A DNA stretch of 64,000 nt. Origin: Methylobacter sp. (GTDB taxonomy: Bacteria; Pseudomonadota; Gammaproteobacteria; Methylococcales; Methylomonadaceae). Both the position numbers and the translations under genes were made by a program. Location of the stretch: the NCBI GenBank assembly GCA_030679035.1, contig JAUXTH010000065.1, positions 1 through 64,000 of the forward strand, given 5' to 3'. Positions 28,324 to 39,427 of the stretch are shown one piece after another. How positions within the stretch are numbered: position 1 is the stretch's first letter; each line of letters opens with the position of its first letter. The notes under the pieces are model-generated. The model made no database searches. It was given only the letters and a program-made list of their open reading frames with translations, and was not told the origin of the DNA.

Positions 28324-28557
28324 GGTTACTTAATATAGATAGGGCCAGATGTTGATTTATCTCCGCGAAGTTCAGAAACATAATGCGTTATCGACATAAG
28401 GCTGACTAATAGATCCTGTTGCAAAGTTTGTCAGACTGAGTGGTAATTGTTCAAATCTCGTTACGGGCTTGCGCTTGTGTACGAGCCACAGTGAAGGCCG
28501 GATAAAAAAACTGTTTCCGTCTTTGCTAAAAAGACTTTCCGGTAAGCCCTGTCGCGG

Positions 28558-28586
28558 TTGAGAATGCCTCATTTTTATGGTCTAAT
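28558..28586 (+). promoter_or_regulatory. Predicted promoter of the nqr operon
   Basis: TTGAGA (28558-28563) and TCTAAT (28581-28586) are separated by 17 bases, about 95 bases before the chosen nqrA start. The rest of the gap 28324-28681 holds no gene that I can support; a 66-codon leftward frame in it has no ribosome binding site. Confidence 0.45.
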
Positions 28587-28633
28587 ACTGATGTTTTACG
28601 TCTTAATGCGCCTCTTGTTTTATTTGTACTTGA

Positions 28634-30030
<1,397 letters not shown>

Positions 30031-30031
<1 letters not shown>

Positions 30032-31233
30032 TGTCGCCTAGAGATATTTTAGACAGCATAGAACCGCATTTCACCAAAGGTGGGCGGTTCGAAAAGTATT
30101 ACGGTCTCTACGAGATGGTCGATACTTTCATTTATACACCGGCTGATGTAACGCGCGGCACCACGCATGTTCGCGATGGCAATGACCTGAAACGAACCAT
30201 GACTTTTGTCGTGATCGCGACGTTTTTTTGCATCTTGATGGCCTTGTATAACACCGGCTATCAAGCCAATTTAGCCATGGCATCAATGGGCCTGGAACAG
30301 GCTCCGGGCTGGCGCAGTATCCCGATGATGATCTTCGGTTACAGCACGATGAACCCGTTTTCGAACATGGTGCACGGCGCTTTGTACTTTCTGCCTATTT
30401 ATATAGTCACGCTGGCAGTCGGCGGCGTGTGGGAAGTGTTGTTTGCAACCGTTCGCGGACATGAAGTGAATGAAGGCTTTCTGGTGTCGTCAATGTTGTA
30501 CACATTGATTATGCCGCCCGATATGCCCTTATGGCAGGTGGCTTTAGGCATTTCTTTCGGTATCGTTATCGGTAAGGAAGTCTTCGGTGGTACCGGCAAA
30601 AACTTTTTGAATCCTGCGTTGACTGGACGGGCGTTTTTATATTTCGCTTATCCGGCTTCTATTTCAGGCGATTCAGTCTGGGTCGCAGTTGACGGCTACA
30701 CTGCGGCTACCCCCTTAGGTTTGGCGGCGAATGGCGGTCTTGAAGCGGTTTATTCTGCTAACTACAGCTGGATGCAAAGCTTTTTCGGTTTTGAGCCAGG
30801 CTGTCTTGGCGAAACCTCAACGCTGGCTATTTTGATTGGTGCGGCCTTCCTGCTGTATACCAAAGTCGCATCGTACCGCATCATGGGCGGCGTATTTGCA
30901 GGCATGGTGGCGACTTCGTTGTTGTTCAACTTTATTGGTAGCGACACCAATCACATGTTTGCTTTGCCTTGGTACTGGCACTTGACTATGGGCGGCTTTG
31001 CTTTCGGTATGGTTTATATGGCAACTGACCCAGTTAGTGCGGCAATGACCGATACCGGTCGCTGGATTTTCGGGGGACTTGTAGGAACTATGACGGTATT
31101 GATCAGGGTTGTTAATCCGGCATTCCCAGAAGGTATTATGCTGGCAATTCTATTTTCCAACATGTTCGCGCCTACGATTGACTATTTCGTCATTCAGGCC
31201 AATATCAGAAGAAGGATGAAACGTCATGCTTAA
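30031..31233 (+). CDS. nqrB: Na+-NQR subunit B
   Basis: NqrB is the main membrane subunit and carries a covalently bound FMN and riboflavin; it forms much of the Na+ path. The 400 residues have about ten membrane helices. The flavin attachment motif is DGYTAATPLG, where the T of AAT would take FMN through a phosphoester made by ApbE. GAAGGAAGGATA precedes the ATG, which overlaps the nqrA stop by one base. It overlaps nqrC by eight bases. Confidence 0.96.
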
Positions 31234-32145
31234 ATGCGAACAGTTCAATAAAATTTGCGCCGCATTGGATAAATGCGAGCATTACCAAAAATTCAAAGTT
31301 TACAGGGATAAAGTTCTTGCTTTAGGTAATGATAGTTTAGAAAAAACTATCGCCATTGCGGTTGCTCTGTGTCTGGTTTGTGCAGTTTTGGTTTCATTTT
31401 CTGCGGTTGCGTTAAAACCTCTTCAAGTCGGTAACAAAGAACTGGACATGAAGAAGAATATTCTGGAAGTGGCTGGTTTGCTTCAGGAAGGCGGCAATAT
31501 TGACGCGGTATTTAAGGATAAGATCGAGGCTAAAATTGTCAACCTGGAAACAGGCGATTATGTTGAAGATATGAATCCTGCCGAATACGATCAGCGTAAA
31601 GCAGCAAAAGATCCTGCTTTAAGCGTCGCCATTCCGAAGGATAAAGATATTGCCCACATCAGGATAAAAGCTAAATATGCGAAGGTCTTTTTGGTAAAAG
31701 AGGCTGGCGCAATCAAGTCGATTATTCTTCCGATTAATGGCTACGGTTTATGGTCAACTTTATACGGCTTCCTGTCGTTGGATGCTGATGGACAAACCGT
31801 ACAAAGCATCAACTTTTATGACCAAGCGGAAACTCCGGGACTGGGTGGTGAAGTGGTTAACCCGAACTGGCGTGCGCTGTGGAAAGGCAAAAAAGTTTAT
31901 GCCGAAAGCGAGCAGGCTGGGTCAGAAAAAGGCCTGATAGAGGCCGCCGAGATTGGTGAACCTGCATTAGCTCTGATTAAAGGTGTAGTCGATAACAGCA
32001 AGCCGGGATCGCAATATCAGGTCGATGGTTTGGCGGGTGCGTCATTAACCAGCGCCGGTGTAACTAATCTGGTCAGATACTGGATGAGCAAAGAAGGTTT
32101 TGCTCCGTATTTAGCTAAAGTAAGAACGGTTAAAGGAGTTAAATC

Positions 32146-32149
<4 letters not shown>
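31226..32149 (+). CDS. nqrC: Na+-NQR subunit C, with extended N-terminus
   Basis: NqrC holds a second covalent FMN in a periplasmic FMN-bind domain. At 307 residues it is about 50 longer than the Vibrio subunit; the extra part lies before the single membrane helix (about 47-66) and carries Cys 4, 11 and 18 ([20 protein letters not shown]). The flavinylation motif reads [10 protein letters not shown]: the acceptor position that is usually Thr in SGAT is Ser here, and the preceding Ser/Thr is Ala. Ser acceptors are tolerated by ApbE in some proteins, so activity is likely kept. It overlaps nqrB by eight and nqrD by four bases. Confidence 0.94.
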
Positions 32150-32837
<688 letters not shown>

Positions 32838-32838
<1 letters not shown>

Positions 32839-33446
32839 TGGAAGCTTATATTAGTCTTTTCATAAAGGCTGTCTTTATCGAAAACCTGGCGCTGTCCTTC
32901 TTTTTGGGCATGTGTACTTTCATCGCGGTGTCCAAGAAAATCTCGACGGCGATGGGTTTGGGGATTGCGGTCATGATGGTGCAAATTATTACCGTACCGG
33001 CCAATAACTTTATTTATCACGCCTTGTTAAAGGAAGACGCCTTATCCTGGATGGGTATTACCGGCGTTGATTTAAGCTTTTTGGCGCTGTTAAGCTGTAT
33101 CGGTGTTATTGCTGCGTTGGTGCAAATTTTGGAAATGATTTTAGATAAATTCTTTCCTGCTTTGTATCATGCGTTAGGGATATTTTTGCCTTTAATCACG
33201 GTGAACTGCGCGATTTTAGCGGGTAGTTTGTTTATGATTGAACGTGATTACAATCTGCCCGAAAGCGTCGTATACGGCGTAGGCAGCGGCTTTGGTTGGG
33301 CGCTGGCTATTACCGTCATGGCAGGGGTGCGCGAAAAACTCAAATACAGTGATATACCTGCTGGTTTACAAGGTCTGGGTATTACCTTCATAACTGCGGG
33401 TCTGATGTCGCTTGGCTTCATGGCTTTCTCTGGAATCCAACTTTAA
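32838..33446 (+). CDS. nqrE: Na+-NQR subunit E
   Basis: NqrE, 202 residues, is the partner of NqrD, with six membrane helices in inverted topology. Conserved stretches are [20 protein letters not shown] and [11 protein letters not shown] ([11 protein letters not shown]), each with the cysteine thought to bind the intramembrane iron. GAAGGAGGG precedes its ATG, which shares one base with the nqrD stop (TAATG). Confidence 0.96.
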
Positions 33447-33455
33447 GGGTGCGAC

Positions 33456-34676
33456 ATGCTTGAAATTCTATTAGGGATTATTATTTTCACGGCTTTTGTG
33501 ATTGCACTGGTATTTGTGATTATCGGTGCTAAAAGCAAATTGGTCGCTGAAGGGGATGTGGAGATTCTGATCAATGATGAAAAGAAAATTCATGTACCGG
33601 TAGGGTCTAAATTATTAACCGCGTTGGCTGATAACGGTTTGTTTGTTTCATCGGCTTGCGGCGGCGGCGGTACCTGCGGACAATGCAAGGTGAAAGTCAA
33701 TTCAGGCGGCGGTGAAATTTTAGCCACTGAATTAAGCCATATCAGCAAACGGGAAGCGGCCCACGGCGAGCGTCTTGCTTGTCAGGTTTCGATTAAGCAC
33801 GATATGAACATTGAAGTCGAAGACAGTGTTTTCGGCGTCAAAAAATGGGAGTGTACGGTTAAATCGAATCATAACGTTGCTACGTTCATTAAGGAGCTGG
33901 TACTGGAGCTGCCCAAAGGCGAAGAAATCAAGTATCGCGCGGGCGGTTACATTCAGATTGAATGCCCTGCCTATGTTGCCAAATACAGTGATTTTAACGT
34001 CGAAGAAAGATTTCGTGATGATTGGGATAAGTTTAATTTGTGGCGCTATGTTTCCACTGTAAAAGAGCCTGCGTTGCGCGCTTATTCAATGGCAAGTTAT
34101 CCTGAAGAAAAAGAAATCATGCTGAACGTGCGTATTGCGACACCGCCTCCCGGTGCGCCGGATAGCGTGCCTCCAGGCATCATGTCTTCTTTTATCTTTA
34201 ATCTGAAACCTGGCGATAAATGTATTGTTTCCGGGCCTTATGGCGAGTTTTTCGCTAAAGACACCCAAAATGAAATGGTCTTTATCGGCGGCGGTGCGGG
34301 TATGGCGCCGATGCGTTCGCATATCTTCGATCAATTACGCAGACTGAAATCCAAGCGTAAAATGAGTTTCTGGTATGGCGCACGTAGCAAACGCGAAATG
34401 TTCTATGTAGAAGATTTCGATATGCTGGCCAAAGAAAATGACAATTTTGAATGGCATGTTGCATTGTCCGATCCATTACCGGAAGATAACTGGACAGGCT
34501 ATACCGGATTTATTCATAATGTTCTTTTCGAAGAATACATTAAGAACCATCCGGCTCCGGAAGATTGCGAGTTTTACATGTGCGGACCGCCGATGATGAA
34601 CTCGGCGGTGATCAAGATGCTTTTAGATAACGGCGTAGAGCCTGAAAATATCCTGCTTGACGATTTCGGCGGGTAG
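33456..34676 (+). CDS. nqrF: Na+-NQR subunit F (NADH dehydrogenase module)
   Basis: NqrF takes electrons from NADH through FAD to a [2Fe-2S] cluster. The 406 residues have an N-terminal membrane helix (about 3-23), a ferredoxin domain with C68, C74, C77 and C109 ([13 protein letters not shown] and LACQ), then FAD- and NADH-binding parts with [21 protein letters not shown] and MCGPPMMN, ending DDFGG. It is ten bases downstream of nqrE. The TAG stop codon is part of a GTAGGGGC repeat hairpin (34673-34698). Confidence 0.97.
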   Translation: MLEILLGIIIFTAFVIALVFVIIGAKSKLVAEGDVEILINDEKKIHVPVGSKLLTALADNGLFVSSACGGGGTCGQCKVKVNSGGGEILATELSHISKREAAHGERLACQVSIKHDMNIEVEDSVFGVKKWECTVKSNHNVATFIKELVLELPKGEEIKYRAGGYIQIECPAYVAKYSDFNVEERFRDDWDKFNLWRYVSTVKEPALRAYSMASYPEEKEIMLNVRIATPPPGAPDSVPPGIMSSFIFNLKPGDKCIVSGPYGEFFAKDTQNEMVFIGGGAGMAPMRSHIFDQLRRLKSKRKMSFWYGARSKREMFYVEDFDMLAKENDNFEWHVALSDPLPEDNWTGYTGFIHNVLFEEYIKNHPAPEDCEFYMCGPPMMNSAVIKMLLDNGVEPENILLDDFGG

Positions 34677-34742
34677 GGGCAGCCCTTGTGGTTGCCCATA
34701 AAGAGCAATCATCCCTCTTTATAAGGGGGTAGCATCAAACTA

Positions 34743-34779
34743 AACGAGGAGTGCGGCTAGTCCCGCTCCTCGTTTTTTT
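34743..34779 (+). terminator. Intrinsic terminator after nqrF
   Basis: AACGAGGAG (34743-34751) pairs with CTCCTCGTT (34766-34774), with a further GCGG/CCGC inside the loop and a run of seven T (34773-34779). It ends the nqrABCDEF transcript, or gives partial read-through into nqrM 36 bases on. Confidence 0.85.
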
Positions 34780-34814
34780 ATTGCAGGCCTTTACAAACTT
34801 TACGAGGTGATACC

Positions 34815-35009
34815 ATGGCTTATTTTCTAGTGACTTTCGTGTTTATGGCTGTTGTTATTGCCATTATGGCGATAGGCGTTATTTTCGGCAGGCGCGCGAT
34901 TAAAGGATCATGCGGCGGTGCTGCGAACAATGCGGATTGTGTTTGTGTTGAAAAATGTGATAAAAGAAAGAAGCTGGAAGCGGAAGCTCGTTTGAATCAA
35001 GGATCGTAG
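34815..35009 (+). CDS. nqrM: NqrM, iron-delivery maturation factor for Na+-NQR
   Basis: 64 residues: an N-terminal membrane helix (about 3-24) and a short cytoplasmic tail with four Cys (C33, C42, C44, C48; GSCGG...DCVCVEKC), the pattern of NqrM (formerly DUF539). In Vibrio and Klebsiella NqrM is needed to place iron in the NqrD/NqrE site. GAGGTGATACC precedes the ATG. It lies after the nqr terminator but close enough for read-through. The flavin transferase gene apbE, often next to nqrF, is not in the window. Confidence 0.92.
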   Translation: MAYFLVTFVFMAVVIAIMAIGVIFGRRAIKGSCGGAANNADCVCVEKCDKRKKLEAEARLNQGS

Positions 35010-35046
35010 GTTATTTTGCAATAATAATGACACTCAGGAGATCATC

Positions 35047-35442
35047 ATGTTGGCAAAAATTACTGTTGAAGATTATATGTCGAAAAGATTGGTTACGCTT
35101 ACCAAGGATGCCGATGTGATCGATGCCGTTAATAAACTGCTGGATCATAAAATCACCAGCGCGCCGGTTGTTGATCAACGAGGTCACTTGCTGGGCATGT
35201 TTTCTGAAAAAGACGTGATGGATATTGTTTTGGAGGCGGTCTACAACCAAAGCATGAGCGGCAAGGTGGGTGACTATATGACTACAGAGGTCATTAGTGT
35301 CAATGCCGACTCCAGTATTGTGGATTTGGCGGCGAAGTTCCAGCAGTCTACAGTCAGAAGTTTTCCGGTTTTTCAGGATAATGATTTAGTCGGGATAGTC
35401 AGTCGCACCGATGTCTTAAGAGCCTTGGCTTCAAGTAATTAA
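35047..35442 (+). CDS. CBS-domain pair protein
   Basis: 131 residues made of two CBS motifs and nothing else: VEDYMSKRLVTLTKDADVIDA...LLGMFSEKDVMD and VGDYMTTEVISVNADSSIVDLA...LVGIVSRTDVLRAL. Such pairs bind adenosyl ligands (AMP, ATP, NAD, SAM) and act as energy or redox sensors. It starts 37 bases after nqrM and may be in its transcript, which would suit control linked to NADH or Na+ balance; that is only inference from position. CACTCAGGAGATCATC precedes the ATG. Confidence 0.85.
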   Translation: MLAKITVEDYMSKRLVTLTKDADVIDAVNKLLDHKITSAPVVDQRGHLLGMFSEKDVMDIVLEAVYNQSMSGKVGDYMTTEVISVNADSSIVDLAAKFQQSTVRSFPVFQDNDLVGIVSRTDVLRALASSN

Positions 35443-35485
35443 GGTTTTTGTGAATCTGCGTTAAAAAACAGAGTGATTTGTAAAT

Positions 35486-35569
35486 GGAGCCGCGACTTTA
35501 GTCGCGCACGAGTCATAATACACAAGCTGTGAAGGAAATAGCCGCTAGCGCGACTAATGTCGCGGCTCC
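35486..35569. repeat. Inverted repeat with GGAGCCGCGAC ends
   Basis: GGAGCCGCGACTTTAGTCGCG at the left is mirrored by CGCGACTAATGTCGCGGCTCC at the right; each arm is itself a GCGAC/GTCGC hairpin. At 84 bases it has the form of a REP-pair (BIME) between the CBS gene and sbcB. Confidence 0.75.
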
Positions 35570-35650
35570 AATATACTTAATTTAAAGTCGATGTGTTTTT
35601 GTTTATAACCGCTGCTGCGGCAGTTTCCACACGTTTAGTGGACGAATCTA

Positions 35651-37096
35651 ATGAGCAGTACGCAAACATTTTATTGGCATGATTACGAAACATTCGGTAC
35701 CGACCCTCGAAGAGATAGGCCCGTCCAATTTGCCGGGATTCGTACTGATTTTGACTTCAATATCGTAGACGATCCATTAGTCGTTTACTGCAAACCGGCG
35801 GCAGACTGTCTTCCTCATCCCGATGCGTGCTTGATTACCGGCATTACGCCGCAGCTTGCCGAACAAAAAGGCGTTTGCGAAGCTGAATTTATTCGTCAGA
35901 TTCATGATCAATTAGTCCAGCCCAATACCTGCACGCTTGGTTACAACAGTCTTCGTTTTGATGACGAGGTCACCCGCAATTGTTTGTATCGCAATTTTTA
36001 CGATCCCTACGCAAGGGAATGGCAAAACGGCAATTCCCGCTGGGACTTGATCGATGTGCTCAGGGCGGCCAGGGCTTTGCGCCCGGAAGGCATCGTCTGG
36101 CCGGTTAACGGGGAGGGCGGTTCCAGTTTTAGGCTGGATCAGCTCACCCAAGTCAATAACATAGCCCATGAAGCGGCGCATGATGCGCTGTCGGATGTCT
36201 ATGCCACCATAGCAATCGCCAAGCTGGTCAAGCAGGCCCAGCCTAAGCTCTACGAGTTCCTGTTGCTGCATCGGGTTAAGGCCGAGGCGCTTAACTTGCT
36301 TCAGTTCGGCAGTTTTAAGCCGGTGGTGCATATTTCCGGTAAATATCCCGCCGTTAAAAACTGCTTGGCTATTGTGTTGCCTGTTTGCAAGCATCCTACC
36401 AATACCAACGGCATGATTGTCTATGATCTGTCCGTTGATCCGGAGCCGATGCTTGGCTTGTCAGCGGAAGAGATTCAACAAAGAATCTTCACGGCAACGG
36501 CCGACCTGCCGGAAGGCGTGGCGAGAATCCCGCTAAAAACCGTGCATATCAACAAATGCCCTGTATTGGCTCCCGTGTCGGTCATCAGGCCGGATGATGC
36601 GGAGCGGCTCCAAATCGACCTAGCGCTATGCTATGCCAATATCGACAAGATTAAAGCCGCTGCCGGATTGGCTGATAAGTTGGCGGCAGTGTTTGGCGGA
36701 CAGGACTACGGCGAACAGGACTCCGATCCCGATCTGGAAATATACAGCGGCGGTTTCTTTTCTGAGAACGATAAAAAACAAATGATTAAAATCAGGACAA
36801 TGCCGCCTGAGCAATTAGCCAAATCGGCATTCAAATTTACCGATAGCCGCTTGCCGGAAATGCTGTTTAGATACCGAGCTCGAAATTATCCCCAAACCCT
36901 GAATGCTGATGAGCAACAAAGGTGGGATGCGTTTTGTGTCGGCCGGTTAACTGGCCGTCAGGCGGGCGCAGGCATATTGCTTGATGATTACTTCAGTCGG
37001 TTGGAGGAATTGCGTAGCGCCGACAATGTAAATGCAGATATTATTAACGCCTTGGAAGCTTATGCGCGTGAGAAAATGCAGCTGTTGGGCATTTAA
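35651..37096 (+). CDS. sbcB: Exodeoxyribonuclease I
   Basis: ExoI degrades single-stranded DNA 3' to 5' and works in mismatch repair and recombination, in part by binding the SSB tail. The 481 residues match E. coli (475). The DnaQ-type exonuclease motif I is WHDYETFGTDP with D11 and E13; GYNSLRFDDEVTR and HDALSDVYATIAIAKL follow as motifs II and III. The SH3-like and C-terminal parts are present (GKYPAVKNCLA onward). Stands alone, rightward, between a repeat and the tRNA. Confidence 0.96.
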   Translation: MSSTQTFYWHDYETFGTDPRRDRPVQFAGIRTDFDFNIVDDPLVVYCKPAADCLPHPDACLITGITPQLAEQKGVCEAEFIRQIHDQLVQPNTCTLGYNSLRFDDEVTRNCLYRNFYDPYAREWQNGNSRWDLIDVLRAARALRPEGIVWPVNGEGGSSFRLDQLTQVNNIAHEAAHDALSDVYATIAIAKLVKQAQPKLYEFLLLHRVKAEALNLLQFGSFKPVVHISGKYPAVKNCLAIVLPVCKHPTNTNGMIVYDLSVDPEPMLGLSAEEIQQRIFTATADLPEGVARIPLKTVHINKCPVLAPVSVIRPDDAERLQIDLALCYANIDKIKAAAGLADKLAAVFGGQDYGEQDSDPDLEIYSGGFFSENDKKQMIKIRTMPPEQLAKSAFKFTDSRLPEMLFRYRARNYPQTLNADEQQRWDAFCVGRLTGRQAGAGILLDDYFSRLEELRSADNVNADIINALEAYAREKMQLLGI

Positions 37097-37140
37097 AAAG
37101 CCTGGGCGGCTAAGTCATTCCGGTTAAAGATATAAATAGA

Positions 37141-37168
37141 TTGCTAAATATTGAGAATGCTCTATAAT
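37141..37168 (+). promoter_or_regulatory. Promoter of the tRNA-fMet / rimP-nusA-infB operon
   Basis: TTGCTA (37141-37146) and a consensus TATAAT (37163-37168), 16 bases apart, lie 13 bases before the tRNA. The bases after -10 (GCCCT) are GC-rich, as in stringently controlled stable-RNA promoters. Confidence 0.7.
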
Positions 37169-37181
37169 GCCCTAAATCAAT

Positions 37182-37258
<77 letters not shown>

Positions 37259-37310
37259 TATAGGACTGCATGGATGCAGGAGTTAGAGCGCCGCATGAAG
37301 CGGTTGCCGG

Positions 37311-37332
37311 AAACCCCATTTTGGGGTTTTTT
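37311..37332 (+). terminator. Terminator/attenuator between tRNA-fMet and rimP
   Basis: AAACCCC attt TGGGGTTTTTT (37311-37332) is a compact hairpin with T-run. Lying between tRNA and rimP, it would let the tRNA be made in excess over the protein operon. Read-through reaches rimP; NusA, coded downstream, itself affects such terminators. Confidence 0.75.
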
Positions 37333-37424
37333 ATTTTCTGGGCTTTGGTGAAAAAAGCTCATAGTTGATAGTTAATGGAAGAGCCTTGGGCTCTTTTTTT
37401 TTGTGCGAAAGTAAGAGAGGAAAG

Positions 37425-37910
37425 ATGAAACAGGCTCCTGAGCACTTGGTTAATCTGATTGAGCCAATTGTTGAAGGTTTAGGTTATGAATGCGTAGGCA
37501 TTGAATATAATCCTCATCCTAAACATGGTCTGTTAAGAATCTATATTGATAGCGATAACGGAATATTGGTTGAAGACTGCACTAAAGTCAGTCATCAAAT
37601 CAGCGGGGTCATGGATGTGGAAGATCCTATTCAAGGCAACTATCAGTTAGAGGTTTCTTCGCCGGGCGAAGACCGGCCTTTTTTTAAAGTGAGCCAGTTC
37701 GAACGGTATATTGGCAGTAAGGTGTTGGTTCATTTATTTAAAGCTATAGATGGCCGTAGAAAAATTACAGGCCTGATCGAAAAAGTTGAAGGTGATAGTA
37801 TTACGCTACAGGAAGGCGATCAGGTTTTTGAGGTTCCATTTATCGCGATGAGCAAAGCGCGTTTGGTTCCTGAGTATTTAATTGAAAAAGGGGGACGCAG
37901 TGGCAAATAA
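37425..37910 (+). CDS. rimP: Ribosome maturation factor RimP
   Basis: RimP helps assemble the 30S subunit. I choose the ATG at 37425 with AGAGGAAAG just before it; the longer frame from 37365 adds 20 residues read from the terminator region. The 161-residue product has the usual two-part layout: the N-terminal part with [21 protein letters not shown] and [19 protein letters not shown], and [10 protein letters not shown] before an Sm-like C-terminal part. It overlaps nusA by 11 bases. Confidence 0.95.
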   Translation: MKQAPEHLVNLIEPIVEGLGYECVGIEYNPHPKHGLLRIYIDSDNGILVEDCTKVSHQISGVMDVEDPIQGNYQLEVSSPGEDRPFFKVSQFERYIGSKVLVHLFKAIDGRRKITGLIEKVEGDSITLQEGDQVFEVPFIAMSKARLVPEYLIEKGGRSGK

Positions 37911-39417
37911 AGAAATTTTGTTGGTGGTGGATGTTTTTTCTAATGAAAAAGATATTGAAAAAGAGATTATTTTCCAGGCCATAGAGTCAGCATTGGAAGC
38001 GGCTACAATCAAGCGCCACGCAAATCAAATTAAAGCTCGTGTCTGCATTGACAGAAAAACCGGCGACTACGTTACCTATAGAGTTTGGGAGGTCGTTGAT
38101 GCCAACAGTCAAATTGACGGCGATGTGGAGTTTCCGGAAACGCAGATATTGCTGGAAGTCGCAAGGCTTGATAATCCGAACGCCCAAGTCGGTGATTTGA
38201 TCGAAGAAGAGATTGAATCCGTCGATTTCGGACGCATCGCTGCGCAGACTGCCAAGCAGGTTATCATTCACAAAGTCAGGGAAGCGGAGCGCAAGAAAAT
38301 TGTTGACGCTTATCTAAGCCGCGTGGGCGAGCTGATTACCGGTATCGTAAAACGTATCGAAAAGGGCAGCGTCTATCTGGATTTGGGCGGCCATGTAGAA
38401 GCTTATATCGCCAAGGAAGATATGATTCCGCGTGAAGCCATTCGCATTGGCGACAGAATCCGGGGCTATTTGAAAGATGTGCGATCAGAGCCTCGCGGCC
38501 CGCAACTGTTTGTCAGTCGGACCGCACCGGAATTGCTGATTGCGTTGTTTCGTCTTGAAGTGCCCGAGGTGGGCGAAGGTTTGATCGAAGTGATGGGCGC
38601 GGCGCGTGATCCCGGTTCCAGAGCCAAGATTGCGGTCAAAGGCAACGACCCCAGATTGGATCCGGTTGGCGCTTGCGTTGGCATGAGGGGATCGAGAGTA
38701 CAATCGGTTTCCAATGAGCTGGCCGGAGAGCGCGTTGACATTATCCTTTGGAATCCAAGCGAAGCGCAGTTCGTGATCAATGCGATGTCGCCGGCTGAAA
38801 TCCAGTCCATCGTTGTCGATGAAGACAAGCACAGCATGGATCTGGCGGTCAGTTCGGATAATTTGTCCCAGGCTATAGGCCGCGGCGGACAAAACGTACG
38901 TCTTGCAACACAGTTAACAGGTTGGGAGCTGAATGTCATCGACGCCTCTAAGGCGGAAGAAAACAGTGAGGCCGAGGCTGACAAGATAAAACAGATGTTT
39001 ATCGATCAATTGGATATCGATGAAGACATTGCCTTGATTCTGGTAGAAGAGGGCTTTAATACGGTTGAAGAAATCGCCTATGTTCCGGTCAGTGAAATGC
39101 TGGAAATCGAAGGCTTTGACGAAGATCTTGTTAATGCGCTCAGAAGCCGCGCTAAAGATGCCTTGCTGATTAGCGCCATTGCGGCGGAAGAAAAAATAGA
39201 AACGGCCGAGCCTGCACAGGATTTGCTGGAAATGGAAGGAATGGAAAGGGATTTGGCTTATGACATGGCAAGTCACGGCATTATTACGATGGATGATTTG
39301 GCAGAGCAGGCGGTAGATGATTTGCTGGGTTTTGCAGGAATGAACGAAGATCGGGCGGCAAAGTTGATTATGAAGGCGCGTGAGCCTTGGTTTGCTGAGG
39401 AACAGGCGAGTAGGTAA
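37900..39417 (+). CDS. nusA: Transcription termination/antitermination factor NusA
   Basis: NusA binds RNA polymerase and modulates pausing, termination and antitermination. The GTG at 37900 gives [17 protein letters not shown], aligned with the known MNKEILAVV start, after GGGGGACGCA; the product has 505 residues. Order of parts: N-terminal polymerase-binding domain (1-130), S1 (about 135-200), two KH domains (about 200-345, with [11 protein letters not shown]), and two acidic C-terminal repeats ([16 protein letters not shown] and [15 protein letters not shown]), as in E. coli. Confidence 0.97.
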   Translation: MANKEILLVVDVFSNEKDIEKEIIFQAIESALEAATIKRHANQIKARVCIDRKTGDYVTYRVWEVVDANSQIDGDVEFPETQILLEVARLDNPNAQVGDLIEEEIESVDFGRIAAQTAKQVIIHKVREAERKKIVDAYLSRVGELITGIVKRIEKGSVYLDLGGHVEAYIAKEDMIPREAIRIGDRIRGYLKDVRSEPRGPQLFVSRTAPELLIALFRLEVPEVGEGLIEVMGAARDPGSRAKIAVKGNDPRLDPVGACVGMRGSRVQSVSNELAGERVDIILWNPSEAQFVINAMSPAEIQSIVVDEDKHSMDLAVSSDNLSQAIGRGGQNVRLATQLTGWELNVIDASKAEENSEAEADKIKQMFIDQLDIDEDIALILVEEGFNTVEEIAYVPVSEMLEIEGFDEDLVNALRSRAKDALLISAIAAEEKIETAEPAQDLLEMEGMERDLAYDMASHGIITMDDLAEQAVDDLLGFAGMNEDRAAKLIMKAREPWFAEEQASR

Positions 39418-39427
39418 GGGGTATGAA

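Noticed and set aside
28372-28572. 66-codon leftward frame upstream of nqrA
   Set aside because: No ribosome binding site, no recognisable protein, and it overlaps the predicted nqr promoter region.
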